Shown piece after piece: positions 1 to 5,636 of a stretch of DNA of 5,653 nucleotides; position 1 is the first letter of the stretch; every line of letters starts with the position of its first letter. The notes under the pieces are model-generated. The model was not told the origin of the DNA, ran no database searches, and saw only the letters and a list, made by a program, of their open reading frames with translations. This DNA is from an uncultured Clostridia bacterium. GTDB taxonomy: Bacteria; Bacillota; Clostridia; Oscillospirales; Acutalibacteraceae. The translations under genes were made by a program, and so were the position numbers. The stretch spans positions 1-5,653 of the forward strand of contig CAMVNL010000182.1 in NCBI GenBank assembly GCA_947168785.1. Direction: 5' to 3'.

Positions 1-709
1 CATCAACTACGAAGCGGCCCAAAAGGTGGCGGACGAGATCGGCGAAAACGCGCTGGCCATCGAGACCAACGCGCTGGATTCCGCCTCGCTGAAGGCGGCG
101 AAGGCAGCCGTCAACGAGAAGTGGGGCAAGGTCAACTTCCTTGTCAACGGCGCGGGCGGCAACAACCCCAAGGCCACCACCGACAACGAATATATGACCA
201 GGGACACCGCCGAGGATATCAAGACCTTCTTCAAGATCGACGAAGCAGGGATGCGCTTTGTGTTCGACCTGAACATCACCTCCGCGTTCCTCACCACACA
301 GGTATTTGTCCAGGATATGCTGGAGACCGGCGGCAACATCATCAACCTGTCCTCCATGAACGCCTTCCACCCGCTGACCAAGATTCCGGCCTATTCCGCG
401 GCGAAGGCGGGCATCAGCAACTTTACGGAATGGCTGGCGGTACACTTTGCGCCGGTTGGCATCCGCTGCAACGCCATCGCCCCCGGCTTCTTCGTGGGCA
501 ATCAGAACAGAGGGCTGCTGTTCCATCCCGACGGCTCCCCCACCGCCCGGACCCATAAAATACTCGCAGGTACGCCCATGGGACGCTTCGGCGAGGTAAA
601 CGAACTGATCGGCACGCTGCTGTTCCTGGCGGACGACAAGGCCAGCGGCTTTATCACAGGCGTCGTCATTCCGGTGGACGGCGGTTTCAACGCGTATTCG
701 GGGGTATAA
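1..709 (+). CDS. uxuB: SDR-family D-mannonate oxidoreductase (fructuronate reductase), 5' truncated
   Basis: This is a short-chain dehydrogenase/reductase; the frame is open from base 2, so the start lies outside the window and 235 residues are visible. The N-terminal glycine-rich nucleotide-binding turn is missing. The NGAGG strand-4 motif is at visible residues 49-53. The catalytic set is Ser118, Tyr131 and Lys135 (YSAAK) with the usual 13-residue Ser-Tyr spacing, followed by the typical PGFF segment and the terminal TGVVIPVDGGF motif. The sections NQNRGLL, TPMGRFG and the ending GGFNAYSGV resemble Bacillus UxuB/YjmF-type mannonate reductases of about 275 residues, so roughly 40 residues are missing. 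Such enzymes interconvert D-fructuronate and D-mannonate with NAD(P)H in the cytoplasm. The KDPG aldolase gene 3 bp downstream supports a hexuronate pathway. The SDR fold is certain; the exact substrate is inferred from resemblance and context, and another sugar-acid or polyol dehydrogenase is possible. Confidence 0.85.
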   Translation, partial: INYEAAQKVADEIGENALAIETNALDSASLKAAKAAVNEKWGKVNFLVNGAGGNNPKATTDNEYMTRDTAEDIKTFFKIDEAGMRFVFDLNITSAFLTTQVFVQDMLETGGNIINLSSMNAFHPLTKIPAYSAAKAGISNFTEWLAVHFAPVGIRCNAIAPGFFVGNQNRGLLFHPDGSPTARTHKILAGTPMGRFGEVNELIGTLLFLADDKASGFITGVVIPVDGGFNAYSGV

Positions 710-712
710 AGC

Positions 713-1323
713 ATGGACACGAAAGCATTTATTCAGCAATATAAAGTGGTACCCGTGGTGGTGTTCAATTCCATTGAAGAAGTACGCCCCAAGCTCACGG
801 CCATGACGGCGGCCTTCCCATTGCGGAGATCACCTACCGCACTGCCTGCGCGGGCGACGCCATCAAAATCGCCATTGAGGAATTCCCGCAGATGCTGGTG
901 GGAGCCGGTACGGTCATCAACCGCAAACAGGCGGAGGAAGCGCTCTCCTATGGAGCGAAGTTCATCGTCTCCCCCGGCTTCTCTGAGGAAGTGGCGCAGC
1001 TGTGCAACGAGCGTGGCGTTCCCTATCTCGGCGGCTGCGTGACCCCCACTGAGATCATGACGGCCATCTCCTACGGCTGCAACATCATCAAGTTCTTCCC
1101 CTGCTCCAATTACGGCGGCCTTGGCACCATGAAAGCGCTGGCGGCGGCCTTCCCTGCCGTGACCTTCCTGCCCACCGGCGGCATTTCCGATAAGAACCTG
1201 GCGGAATACCTCGCCTGGGAAAAGATTTTTGCCGTGGGCGGCAGTTGGATGATGAAGGGCACGCCGGAAGAAATCAAAGATAAGTGCGCGGCGGCGGTGG
1301 CCATCGCAAAAGGGGAAACGTGA
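713..1323 (+). pseudogene. eda: KDPG/KHG aldolase (2-dehydro-3-deoxy-phosphogluconate aldolase), frameshifted
   Basis: This class I aldolase splits 2-keto-3-deoxy-6-phosphogluconate into pyruvate and glyceraldehyde 3-phosphate, the last step of hexuronate breakdown. The first 30 codons from ATG 713 (VVPVVVFNSIEEVRP) match the family start. The reading frame then changes by one position between about 797 and 808, and the match resumes with GGLPIAEITYRT and runs to the TGA at 1321-1323. After the break everything expected is present: the active-site Glu at 826-828 and Arg at 838-840, VGAGTV, the Schiff-base Lys at 1090-1092 in IIKFFP, and LPTGGI. Read without correction, the upstream frame gives 109 residues, nonsense after residue 30, ending at 1042. 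Compared with E. coli Eda, about four bases seem to be missing. The intact remainder suggests either a recent mutation or a sequencing or assembly error. I saw no slippery heptamer that would argue for programmed frameshifting. The gene lies 3 bp after the SDR stop. Confidence 0.85.
1309..1323 (+). promoter_or_regulatory. Ribosome binding site and GTGA start/stop overlap deciding the sialidase start
   Basis: AAAGGGGA at 1309-1316 lies 4 nt before GTG 1320. That GTG overlaps the aldolase TGA (1321-1323) as GTGA, a typical translational coupling arrangement. It is preferred over an upstream in-frame GTG at 1284, which would add 12 Gly/Arg-rich residues inside the aldolase gene and has no clear ribosome site. 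Confidence 0.6.
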
Positions 1324-2327
1324 GAGCGGAGAGCGGAGAGCGGGGATCAGAGATATTGTTTGATCGCCGAGAGATTCCCGGTTACGCCCGGTTCCGCATT
1401 CCCGGGATCGTGACCTGCGCGGACGGGACGGTCCTTGCGTATTGCGAAGCGCGCCAATCGGATGACGATTGGGCGGTCATTGATATTTTACTGAGAAACA
1501 GCGATGACGGCGGGCGGTCCTTTTCCGCCCCCGTCGTTCTTGCTTCCGGCACAAAAGAAGGCAAAACCGTCAATAACCCGGTCATGATCGCGGGAAAAGA
1601 CGGCACAGTCCATTTTCTTTACTGCGTGGAATACGGGCTGAAGGAAGCGGGCGGCGGTGTGTTTTACCGGCGCAGTTCTGATTCCGGCTTAACATGGAGC
1701 GAACCGCGGGAGATCACGGCCATGACTGCCCCGGAGCGCCGCAATGTGTTCGCCACCGGCCCCGGGCACGGAATCGAGCTGGCGGACGGCACGCTGCTGG
1801 TTCCCTGCTGGACGGTCTTAAAAGAGCACGGGGTAGACCTTCATTCGCATCATCCCGGCGCAGTCTGTTGCCTGAAAAGCGGAGACGGCGGCGACACATG
1901 GGGAATATCCGCATTTGTCCCCAACGGAGAGGTGGATGATCCCAATGAAACCGCCGCGGCGCAATTGCCCGACGGAACGGTGGTGCTGTCCGTCCGGGAC
2001 GGCGCTTCCCGCTGCCGCTGCGGTTCTGTTTCCAGGGACGGCGTCACGTTTTCCCCGATCCGGCAGCTTCCTGACGTGCCGGACCCCATCTGCTGCGCCG
2101 GGATGGTCGCTGTTGACAGAAAGCTTTATCTGACTAACTGCAACAGCAGGACGGAGAGAGGCAACCTGACGCTGTGGGAAAGCAGTAACGGGACAGACTG
2201 GAACCCTGTTCAGACCATTGACGCCGGCAGCGCCGGATACAGCGATCTCACAGAGGCTGAAAACAGCCTGGTCATAACCTATGAAAAAGAAAACGCCATC
2301 GTCTGCACGATGGTTCCTCTCGAATAA
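1320..2327 (+). CDS. Sialidase-family (GH33-like, BNR/Asp-box) glycosidase without signal peptide
   Basis: This is a six-bladed beta-propeller of 335 residues counted from GTG 1320, about the size of a bare GH33 catalytic domain. FRIP is at 25-28, with Arg26 as first triad arginine. Asp-box-like repeats occur at about 61-68 (SDDGGRSF), 120-126, 187-194 and 288-294; the one near 238-244 is degenerate. The other catalytic positions also appear present by pattern: an Asp in D48-D50 (acid/base), Glu210 in NET with Arg226, Arg277 or Arg280 before NLTL, the nucleophile Tyr307 in GYSDL, and Glu322. There is no signal peptide or membrane anchor and there are many cysteines, so it should act in the cytoplasm on an imported small glycoside. 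Sialidases of this fold release sialic or related 2-keto-3-deoxy sugar acids. The neighbours belong to uronate breakdown, and no sialic acid genes are visible here, so the true substrate is open. It is translationally coupled to the aldolase and ends 1 bp before a terminator hairpin. Confidence 0.8.
   Translation: MRAESGERGSEILFDRREIPGYARFRIPGIVTCADGTVLAYCEARQSDDDWAVIDILLRNSDDGGRSFSAPVVLASGTKEGKTVNNPVMIAGKDGTVHFLYCVEYGLKEAGGGVFYRRSSDSGLTWSEPREITAMTAPERRNVFATGPGHGIELADGTLLVPCWTVLKEHGVDLHSHHPGAVCCLKSGDGGDTWGISAFVPNGEVDDPNETAAAQLPDGTVVLSVRDGASRCRCGSVSRDGVTFSPIRQLPDVPDPICCAGMVAVDRKLYLTNCNSRTERGNLTLWESSNGTDWNPVQTIDAGSAGYSDLTEAENSLVITYEKENAIVCTMVPLE
1323..1343 (+). repeat. Three perfect tandem copies of AGAGCGG (7 bp)
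   Basis: Copies lie at 1323-1329, 1330-1336 and 1337-1343, directly after the GTG start of the sialidase-like gene. Three copies equal 21 bp and keep the frame; gain or loss of one copy would shift it. The encoded residues (2-8) lie before the first recognisable propeller residues. Confidence 0.8.
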
Positions 2328-2328
2328 A

Positions 2329-2358
2329 AAACGCCCTGACAAAACTGTCGGGGCGTTT
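2329..2358. terminator. Bidirectional rho-independent terminator between convergent operons
   Basis: The arms 2330-2341 and 2346-2357 pair over 12 positions (one T-G wobble), and 2329/2358 add one more A-T pair, around the loop AAAC. On the minus strand the stem is followed by TTTTTTATT, a strong terminator for the DUF896 gene ending at 2371. On the plus strand the T tract is only three bases, so termination of the sialidase operon is probably weaker. Stop codons lie 1 bp and 12 bp from the hairpin on the two sides. Confidence 0.85.
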
Positions 2359-2370
2359 GCTCTGTGTTGG

Positions 2371-2583
2371 TTATTTTTTCATTTCGGAAAGCTTCTGCCG
2401 GGTACCGTCGGGGCGGACGACCACGGTGTGTTCCAGCTGATTGCGCAGCGACGCCTTGTAAGCGTCGATATATTCCCTCCGCAACCGCTGCTGTTCCTCT
2501 TTTTCCGCCTCCGTCAGACCTTGCTCCGTGCGGGACTTGCGCGCCAGCGCGTTGATCCTGTCGATGGTCTCCTGTGTGATCAT
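2371..2583 (-). CDS. DUF896 family protein (YnzC-like)
   Basis: The protein has 70 residues. Its N-terminal half, ITQETIDRINALARKS followed by LTEAEKEEQQRLRREYIDAYKASLRNQ, matches the DUF896/YnzC family of short Firmicutes proteins, whose structure is a two-helix hairpin and whose function is unknown. A C-terminal tail VVVRPDGTRQ corresponds to the family's 'I-DPEG' segment. Bacillus subtilis ynzC lies in the SOS-controlled yneA-yneB-ynzC operon, but no LexA site was found here. The start is fixed by a strong GGAGGAGG site about 8 nt upstream and by a 4-bp ATGA overlap with the stop of the histidine phosphatase gene, so the two are translationally coupled. The protein is charged and cytoplasmic. 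Family assignment is firm; function is not known. Confidence 0.92.
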   Translation of the reverse strand: MITQETIDRINALARKSRTEQGLTEAEKEEQQRLRREYIDAYKASLRNQLEHTVVVRPDGTRQKLSEMKK

Positions 2584-3290
2584 AGGTGATCCTCCTCCGG
2601 GGAATAAAATCCCGCGAACTCGTCGGGATCCAGTTCGATATCCCAGTTGCCTTCGATTTCATCATCCGGCTCGTAGGGCTTCAGCGGGATCTCCGCCATG
2701 ACCTCGGCTTTTTTGATATTGCCCCAGATGGAGGGGATCACGTTCAACGTGTAACCGCAGCCGTTGGGGGTCAGCCAGTCGTGCATGGGCGCTTCCGGCA
2801 GGGCAAAATACTGCATAATGGTCATGATGACGCCGCCGTGGGTGATGACCGCCACGCTGTCAACGCCGGATTTCATAACGCCCTCCACAATATCGCTAAA
2901 ACAGCGGCAAACCCGCTTGGCAAAATCGCCGTTGCTCTCACCGAATGGGGCGGCGGCCTCTTCACCGCCGGCCAGCCACTCTGTAAAGGCGGGGTCGGTT
3001 TTCAGCTCGTCGGCCGTCATTCCCTCAAATTCGCCGAAATCATACTCGATCAGGCCGTCGAAGATCATAGGGCTGAGATCGGGATAGAGGATCCGGGCCG
3101 TCTCAAGACAACGGTCAAGAGGACTGGTGATCACGGCGCTGACGGCAGGATATTCATAGTCGGATTTCATATCCTTCAGCTGTTTTTTTCCTTCAGCGGA
3201 AAGGGGCACGTCGGTATGGCCGACGTACTGCCCCAGCTCAGCGCCCTCCGGCAGACCGTGACGGAGCAGGTGGATCTTGAACGTACGCAT
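2580..3290 (-). CDS. Histidine phosphatase superfamily protein (phosphoglycerate mutase-like)
   Basis: The protein has 236 residues from the ATG at 3290. LLRHG at 8-12 supplies the phospho-accepting His11 with Arg10; SPLDRCLETA at 56-65 supplies Arg60; Glu82 in the LIEYDFGEFEG segment is the likely proton donor; ITHGG at 149-153 supplies His151. These are the four active-site elements of branch 1 of the family. The pattern resembles CobC/GpmB-like phosphatases rather than true glycolytic mutases, and the substrate cannot be read from sequence. After about residue 185 there is an acidic tail rich in Asp/Glu, ending PEEDHL. An upstream in-frame ATG at 3305 would add five residues, but the 3290 ATG has GAGG seven bases upstream (that site lies within the extra codons), so it is preferred. 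No signal peptide. It is the first gene of a two-gene unit with the DUF896 gene, overlapping it by 4 bp. Confidence 0.9.
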   Translation of the reverse strand: MRTFKIHLLRHGLPEGAELGQYVGHTDVPLSAEGKKQLKDMKSDYEYPAVSAVITSPLDRCLETARILYPDLSPMIFDGLIEYDFGEFEGMTADELKTDPAFTEWLAGGEEAAAPFGESNGDFAKRVCRCFSDIVEGVMKSGVDSVAVITHGGVIMTIMQYFALPEAPMHDWLTPNGCGYTLNVIPSIWGNIKKAEVMAEIPLKPYEPDDEIEGNWDIELDPDEFAGFYSPEEDHL

Positions 3291-3335
3291 ATTTTTTCCT
3301 CGCATCTTTACAAAAGTGGTTTAATCCTGTAAGAT

Positions 3336-3364
3336 AGTATAATACAAGAAGCAAAAACAATCAA
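3336..3364 (-). promoter_or_regulatory. Candidate sigma-A promoter for the histidine phosphatase-DUF896 unit
   Basis: On the minus strand, TTGATT (3364-3359) is followed by a 17-bp spacer and TATACT (3341-3336). Transcription would begin near 3329, leaving a leader of about 40 nt before the ATG at 3290. The element overlaps the -10 box of the opposing XRE promoter. Confidence 0.55.
3338..3343 (+). promoter_or_regulatory. Candidate -10 box (TATAAT) of the XRE regulator gene
   Basis: A perfect TATAAT lies 33 bp before the ATG at 3377; transcription would begin near 3350. No good -35 hexamer lies 16-18 bp upstream (the region reads AGTGGT). It sits inside the 9-bp palindrome GTATaATAC (3337-3345), a possible operator. 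Confidence 0.5.
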
Positions 3365-3376
3365 GGGAGAATCGCT

Positions 3377-3937
3377 ATGAGCGTGCAATTTTCCGCGAAA
3401 CTTTCACTTTTGCGGCGAGAAAAGGGAATTACGCAGAAACAGGCGGCGGAGGATCTGGGCATTTCTCAGGCGCTTCTGTCACACTATGAAAAAGGAATAC
3501 GGGAATGCCATCTTGATTTTGTGCGAAAAGCGGCGGAATATTATGAAGTGACCGCCGATTATCTGCTGGGGATGACGGATTCACGGCGGCAGACGGACGA
3601 TCTGTTCGATCCGCATGACGTCTCCACAGACAACAGGGTCTTTCCGAAAACGGTTCTGCGCAGCATTTTCGCACTGTCCCGTCAGGCGGAAATGGACGGA
3701 GATGCGGCGGAAATCATGTTCTGCGACTATTTTTCCCTTTGCATCAAAAAATACGCAGCCGCTTTCGACGGCAGCAACACGCTCACAGACGCGCTGTGCG
3801 ACGTCAGCTTGCGGCGGCTGCGTAACAATGCAAAGCCATCGGACGAATCGCCGCCGACGCCGCCGATGGCTGTGCAGACCGTCTGCGACCATGCGATGCT
3901 GCTGATCAATAACGACGTGACAGACGCCTTCAGATAA
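3377..3937 (+). CDS. XRE-family helix-turn-helix transcriptional regulator
   Basis: The protein has 186 residues. Residues 7-65 form a Cro/C1-type DNA-binding domain: LSLLRREKGITQKQAAEDLG, then recognition helix region ISQALLSHYEKG at 29-40, then the typical ending YYEVTADYLLGMTD at 55-68. Residues about 88-150 are probably helical and may serve dimerisation or ligand sensing. A Pro/Ser-rich linker (154-164) and a final helix follow. No peptidase, cupin or other known sensor domain is recognisable. The ATG has AAGGGAGA about 7 nt upstream. The gene faces away from the histidine phosphatase gene across 86 bp with overlapping promoter elements, so self-regulation and control of that unit are plausible. 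Its gene converges with the spoVA operon. The regulator class is certain; its targets are inferred. Confidence 0.92.
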   Translation: MSVQFSAKLSLLRREKGITQKQAAEDLGISQALLSHYEKGIRECHLDFVRKAAEYYEVTADYLLGMTDSRRQTDDLFDPHDVSTDNRVFPKTVLRSIFALSRQAEMDGDAAEIMFCDYFSLCIKKYAAAFDGSNTLTDALCDVSLRRLRNNAKPSDESPPTPPMAVQTVCDHAMLLINNDVTDAFR

Positions 3938-3951
3938 AAACCCGTAAAAGC

Positions 3952-3993
3952 AATGATTCCCGGCCTCCGTTTCAGCGATCGGGAATCATTTTT
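3952..3993 (+). terminator. Rho-independent terminator of the XRE gene
   Basis: Arms AATGATTCCCG (3952-3962) and CGGGAATCATT (3980-3990) pair perfectly over 11 bp, with a 17-nt loop and TTTTT across the end of the second arm (3989-3993). In the other direction the run after the stem is GCTTTT, so some termination of the spoVA operon is possible. The stop codon of the small minus-strand membrane gene falls in the loop. Confidence 0.8.
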
Positions 3994-4139
3994 ATCACGG
4001 ACAGCACGTTGACCAGCAGAAGCAGCAGGCTCAGCGCCGCTGTCGCGGCACGGACAAACCCTGCCGCCCGGTTGATACGATTCATGATCCGCAGCCAGCG
4101 CAGCTGCGACGCCGTCCTTTTCAGCGTTTTTCGTTTCAT
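3972..4139 (-). CDS. Small basic single-pass membrane protein, 55 residues, unknown function
   Basis: The reading frame runs from ATG at 4139 to TGA at 3974-3972. The ribosome site is strong: AAAGGAGA at 4153-4146, inside the last codons of spoVAD, with a 6-nt spacer. The gene begins 3 bp after the spoVAD stop, which makes translational coupling likely. Residues 1-30 carry ten Lys/Arg and no acidic residue, including KRKTLKR and a possibly amphipathic helix (QLRWLRIMNRINR). Residues about 29-49 form one hydrophobic helix with an LLLLL core, followed by the short end KMIPDR. By the positive-inside rule the N-terminus faces the cytoplasm. It occupies the place where spoVAE normally follows spoVAD, but it is half the length of SpoVAE and lacks its motifs, so it is not a homologue I can recognise. 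I do not know the family. A chance frame is possible, but the ribosome site, spacing and membrane pattern argue for a gene. Confidence 0.7.
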   Translation of the reverse strand: MKRKTLKRTASQLRWLRIMNRINRAAGFVRAATAALSLLLLLVNVLSVIKMIPDR

Positions 4140-4142
4140 ACC

Positions 4143-5156
4143 CTATCTCCTTTGCAGTTCCACCGCGTGGGCGATACAGGGAATGGATTTGCCCTGCAGC
4201 ACCACCTCCGGCGACAAAAGCGCGCCGGTGCCGACAAACAACACCTTTTTCAGCATCCCCTTTCCCATCTGAGGAAGGATCCTTGCGCAGACGGCAAGAC
4301 CGGAGCAGGCGCAGCCGGAGCCGCCGGAATGCACGTCCTGTGTTTTCGGGTCGAAGATCAGATTGCCGCAGTCCTCATGGACGGGTGAAATGTCGATCCT
4401 ATATTTGTCATACAGCAGGTCATACAGCAGCGCCGTTCCCGTGCTGCCCAGGTCTCCCGTCAGGATCAGGTCATAGTCCTCCGGCTCCGTGCCCGTATCC
4501 GTCAGGTAATCAACAACCGTCCGCGCGGCGGCAGGGGCCATGGCCGCCCCCATATTGGCAGCGTCTTTCACGCCGTAATCCGTGATGCGCCCGAACAGGA
4601 CCCGCGGGATGATCAGCTCCTCAAAGCCCCGACCGATCAGGCAGGCGGCGCCTCCCGTTACGGTGCGCTGGGTGGTCTGCGCCCGCTGACCGCCGTATTC
4701 CAGCGGATAGCGGAACTGTTTTTCGGCGGAACAGAAGTGGGAAGAGGTTGCGGCGACGACGTTATCGAAGCCTCTGCCCTCCACCAGCGTCGCGGCCAGC
4801 GCCATGGCGTAGGCCATGGTGGAGCAGGCGCCGAAGAGCCCGGCAAAGGGCGCGCCGAAATCCTTCGCCCCGAAGGTGCTGGCGGTACACTGGTTCAGCA
4901 GATCCCCCGCCAGGATCAGGTCGATATCCGAACGGTAGAGCTGCCGTTTTTCGATGGTCCGGTTCACCGCCTGAAACAGCAGCTCCGCCTCCGCCTCATT
5001 CCAGTTTGCCTTTCCGACGCCGTCGTCCGGGTAACAAAAATCAAATTCCTTCCCCATCGGGCCTTCCCCTTCCGTCTTACCCGCGACAGCGGCGCAAGAC
5101 AGCACACAGGGAGGCTCGCTCAGTTCGATCACATTTTTTCCGATTCTCTGCGCCAT
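4143..5156 (-). CDS. spoVAD: Stage V sporulation protein AD
   Basis: The protein has 337 residues, matching the family length of about 338. It has a thiolase/KAS-III-like fold and in Bacillus binds dipicolinic acid, serving its uptake into the forespore and release at germination at the spore inner membrane. Characteristic segments are LILAGDLLNQ (about 80-89), FGACSTMAYAMALA (108-121) at the position of the thiolase active cysteine, the stretch around SSHFCSAEKQFRYP (138-151) with EYGGQR after it, LTGDLGSTG (232-240) and SGGSGCACSGLA (277-288). No membrane segments, as expected for a soluble, membrane-associated subunit. The ATG lies 6 bp after the spoVAC stop with GAGG 4 nt before it, partly made from that stop codon. 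Its last codons contain the ribosome site of the small membrane gene. Identity is secure. Confidence 0.97.
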   Translation of the reverse strand: MAQRIGKNVIELSEPPCVLSCAAVAGKTEGEGPMGKEFDFCYPDDGVGKANWNEAEAELLFQAVNRTIEKRQLYRSDIDLILAGDLLNQCTASTFGAKDFGAPFAGLFGACSTMAYAMALAATLVEGRGFDNVVAATSSHFCSAEKQFRYPLEYGGQRAQTTQRTVTGGAACLIGRGFEELIIPRVLFGRITDYGVKDAANMGAAMAPAAARTVVDYLTDTGTEPEDYDLILTGDLGSTGTALLYDLLYDKYRIDISPVHEDCGNLIFDPKTQDVHSGGSGCACSGLAVCARILPQMGKGMLKKVLFVGTGALLSPEVVLQGKSIPCIAHAVELQRR

Positions 5157-5162
5157 AATTCC

Positions 5163-5606
5163 TCACATCATAAAAAAGTAATAGATCAGCCCGTAAATCA
5201 TCGCGAAGCTGCACCCGTAGACGATCACGGGCCCCGCCAGCGTAAACATTCTGACGGCGGTGCCGAGAATGCGCCCTTCGGTAGAGTATTCCAGCGCAGC
5301 GGAGACGACGGAATTCGCGAACCCGGAAATGGGAACGGCAAAACCCGCGCCTGCGTGCTTTGCGACTTTATCATAGACGCCGACGGCCGTCAGGATGGCC
5401 GTCAGCACCACGACGGTAATTGACACGCAGGTCCTGGCGGTCTTTTCCTCCGCCCCGCGGGAAACGTAGAACGTAAACAGCAGCTCCGCAAAAAGGCAGA
5501 GCGCGCCGCCGAAGAGAAAAGCCGAAACCGTGTTTTTCAGCAGCGGCGAGCCGGGAGACAGGGCTTTGACCCGTTTCTGATAGTCCGAATGGTTTTTGTC
5601 ATTCAT
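5163..5606 (-). CDS. spoVAC: Stage V sporulation protein AC
   Basis: The protein has 147 residues with a short charged N-terminus and about four membrane segments (roughly 24-48, 57-78, 88-106 and 117-145). The family signature GVYDKVAKHAGAG followed by FAVPISGFANSVVSAALEY (76-107) and the EGRILG segment distinguish SpoVAC from its relative SpoVAE. In Bacillus, SpoVAC is an inner-membrane channel component, reported to be mechanosensitive, needed for dipicolinic acid movement in sporulation and germination. The start is supported by AAAGGG 8 nt upstream (5620-5615). It is the first spoVA gene in the window; whether spoVAA/AB lie further upstream cannot be seen. Expression in the forespore is expected from family knowledge. 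Confidence 0.97.
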   Translation of the reverse strand: MNDKNHSDYQKRVKALSPGSPLLKNTVSAFLFGGALCLFAELLFTFYVSRGAEEKTARTCVSITVVVLTAILTAVGVYDKVAKHAGAGFAVPISGFANSVVSAALEYSTEGRILGTAVRMFTLAGPVIVYGCSFAMIYGLIYYFFMM

Positions 5607-5626
5607 AATAACATCCCTTTCCGGAT

Positions 5627-5636
5627 TATTGTTTCC
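5627..5636 (-). promoter_or_regulatory. Possible forespore sigma factor -10 element upstream of spoVAC
   Basis: On the minus strand GGAAACAATA fits the sigma-F -10 pattern GGnnAnAHTR at every fixed position; sigma-G boxes overlap this pattern and match it only partly. The -35 element would fall at or beyond the window edge and cannot be checked. The implied leader is only about 15 nt, with the ribosome site near its 5' end, which lowers confidence. Confidence 0.3.

Noticed and set aside
7..381. Minus-strand open frame of 124 codons within the SDR gene
   Set aside because: It lies opposite a clearly coding SDR frame, has no family features, and is a by-product of GC-rich codon use.
1284..1319. 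Upstream GTG start for the sialidase
   Set aside because: It adds a Gly/Arg-rich stretch that is just the aldolase end read in another frame; GTG 1320 has the ribosome site and the overlap.
713..1323. Programmed ribosomal frameshifting in the aldolase
   Set aside because: No slippery heptamer or obvious stimulating structure at 797-808, and about four bases appear to be missing by comparison with the family.
892..1323. Separate gene starting at ATG 892
   Set aside because: It would lack the first strand and the active-site Glu/Arg of the aldolase, and the same frame shows family similarity well upstream of 892. It is the rear part of the broken gene.
1818..2342. Long minus-strand frame opposite the sialidase gene
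   Set aside because: It shows no recognisable domain, has Arg/Pro/Val-rich shadow composition, and overlaps the terminator.
2584..2610. LexA/SOS box before the DUF896 gene, as expected from B. subtilis ynzC
   Set aside because: No GAAC-n4-GTTC-like site was seen here or in 3291-3376.
2586..3332. 248-codon plus-strand frame opposite the histidine phosphatase
   Set aside because: The opposite strand has all four phosphatase motifs; this frame is its complement and has no motif of its own.
4009..4272. 87-codon plus-strand frame across the small membrane gene and the spoVAD end
   Set aside because: No clear ribosome site, and it lies antisense to better supported genes.
4737..5423. 228-codon plus-strand frame across spoVAD and spoVAC
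   Set aside because: It runs antisense across two securely identified genes and their junction; His/Arg/Gly-rich shadow composition.
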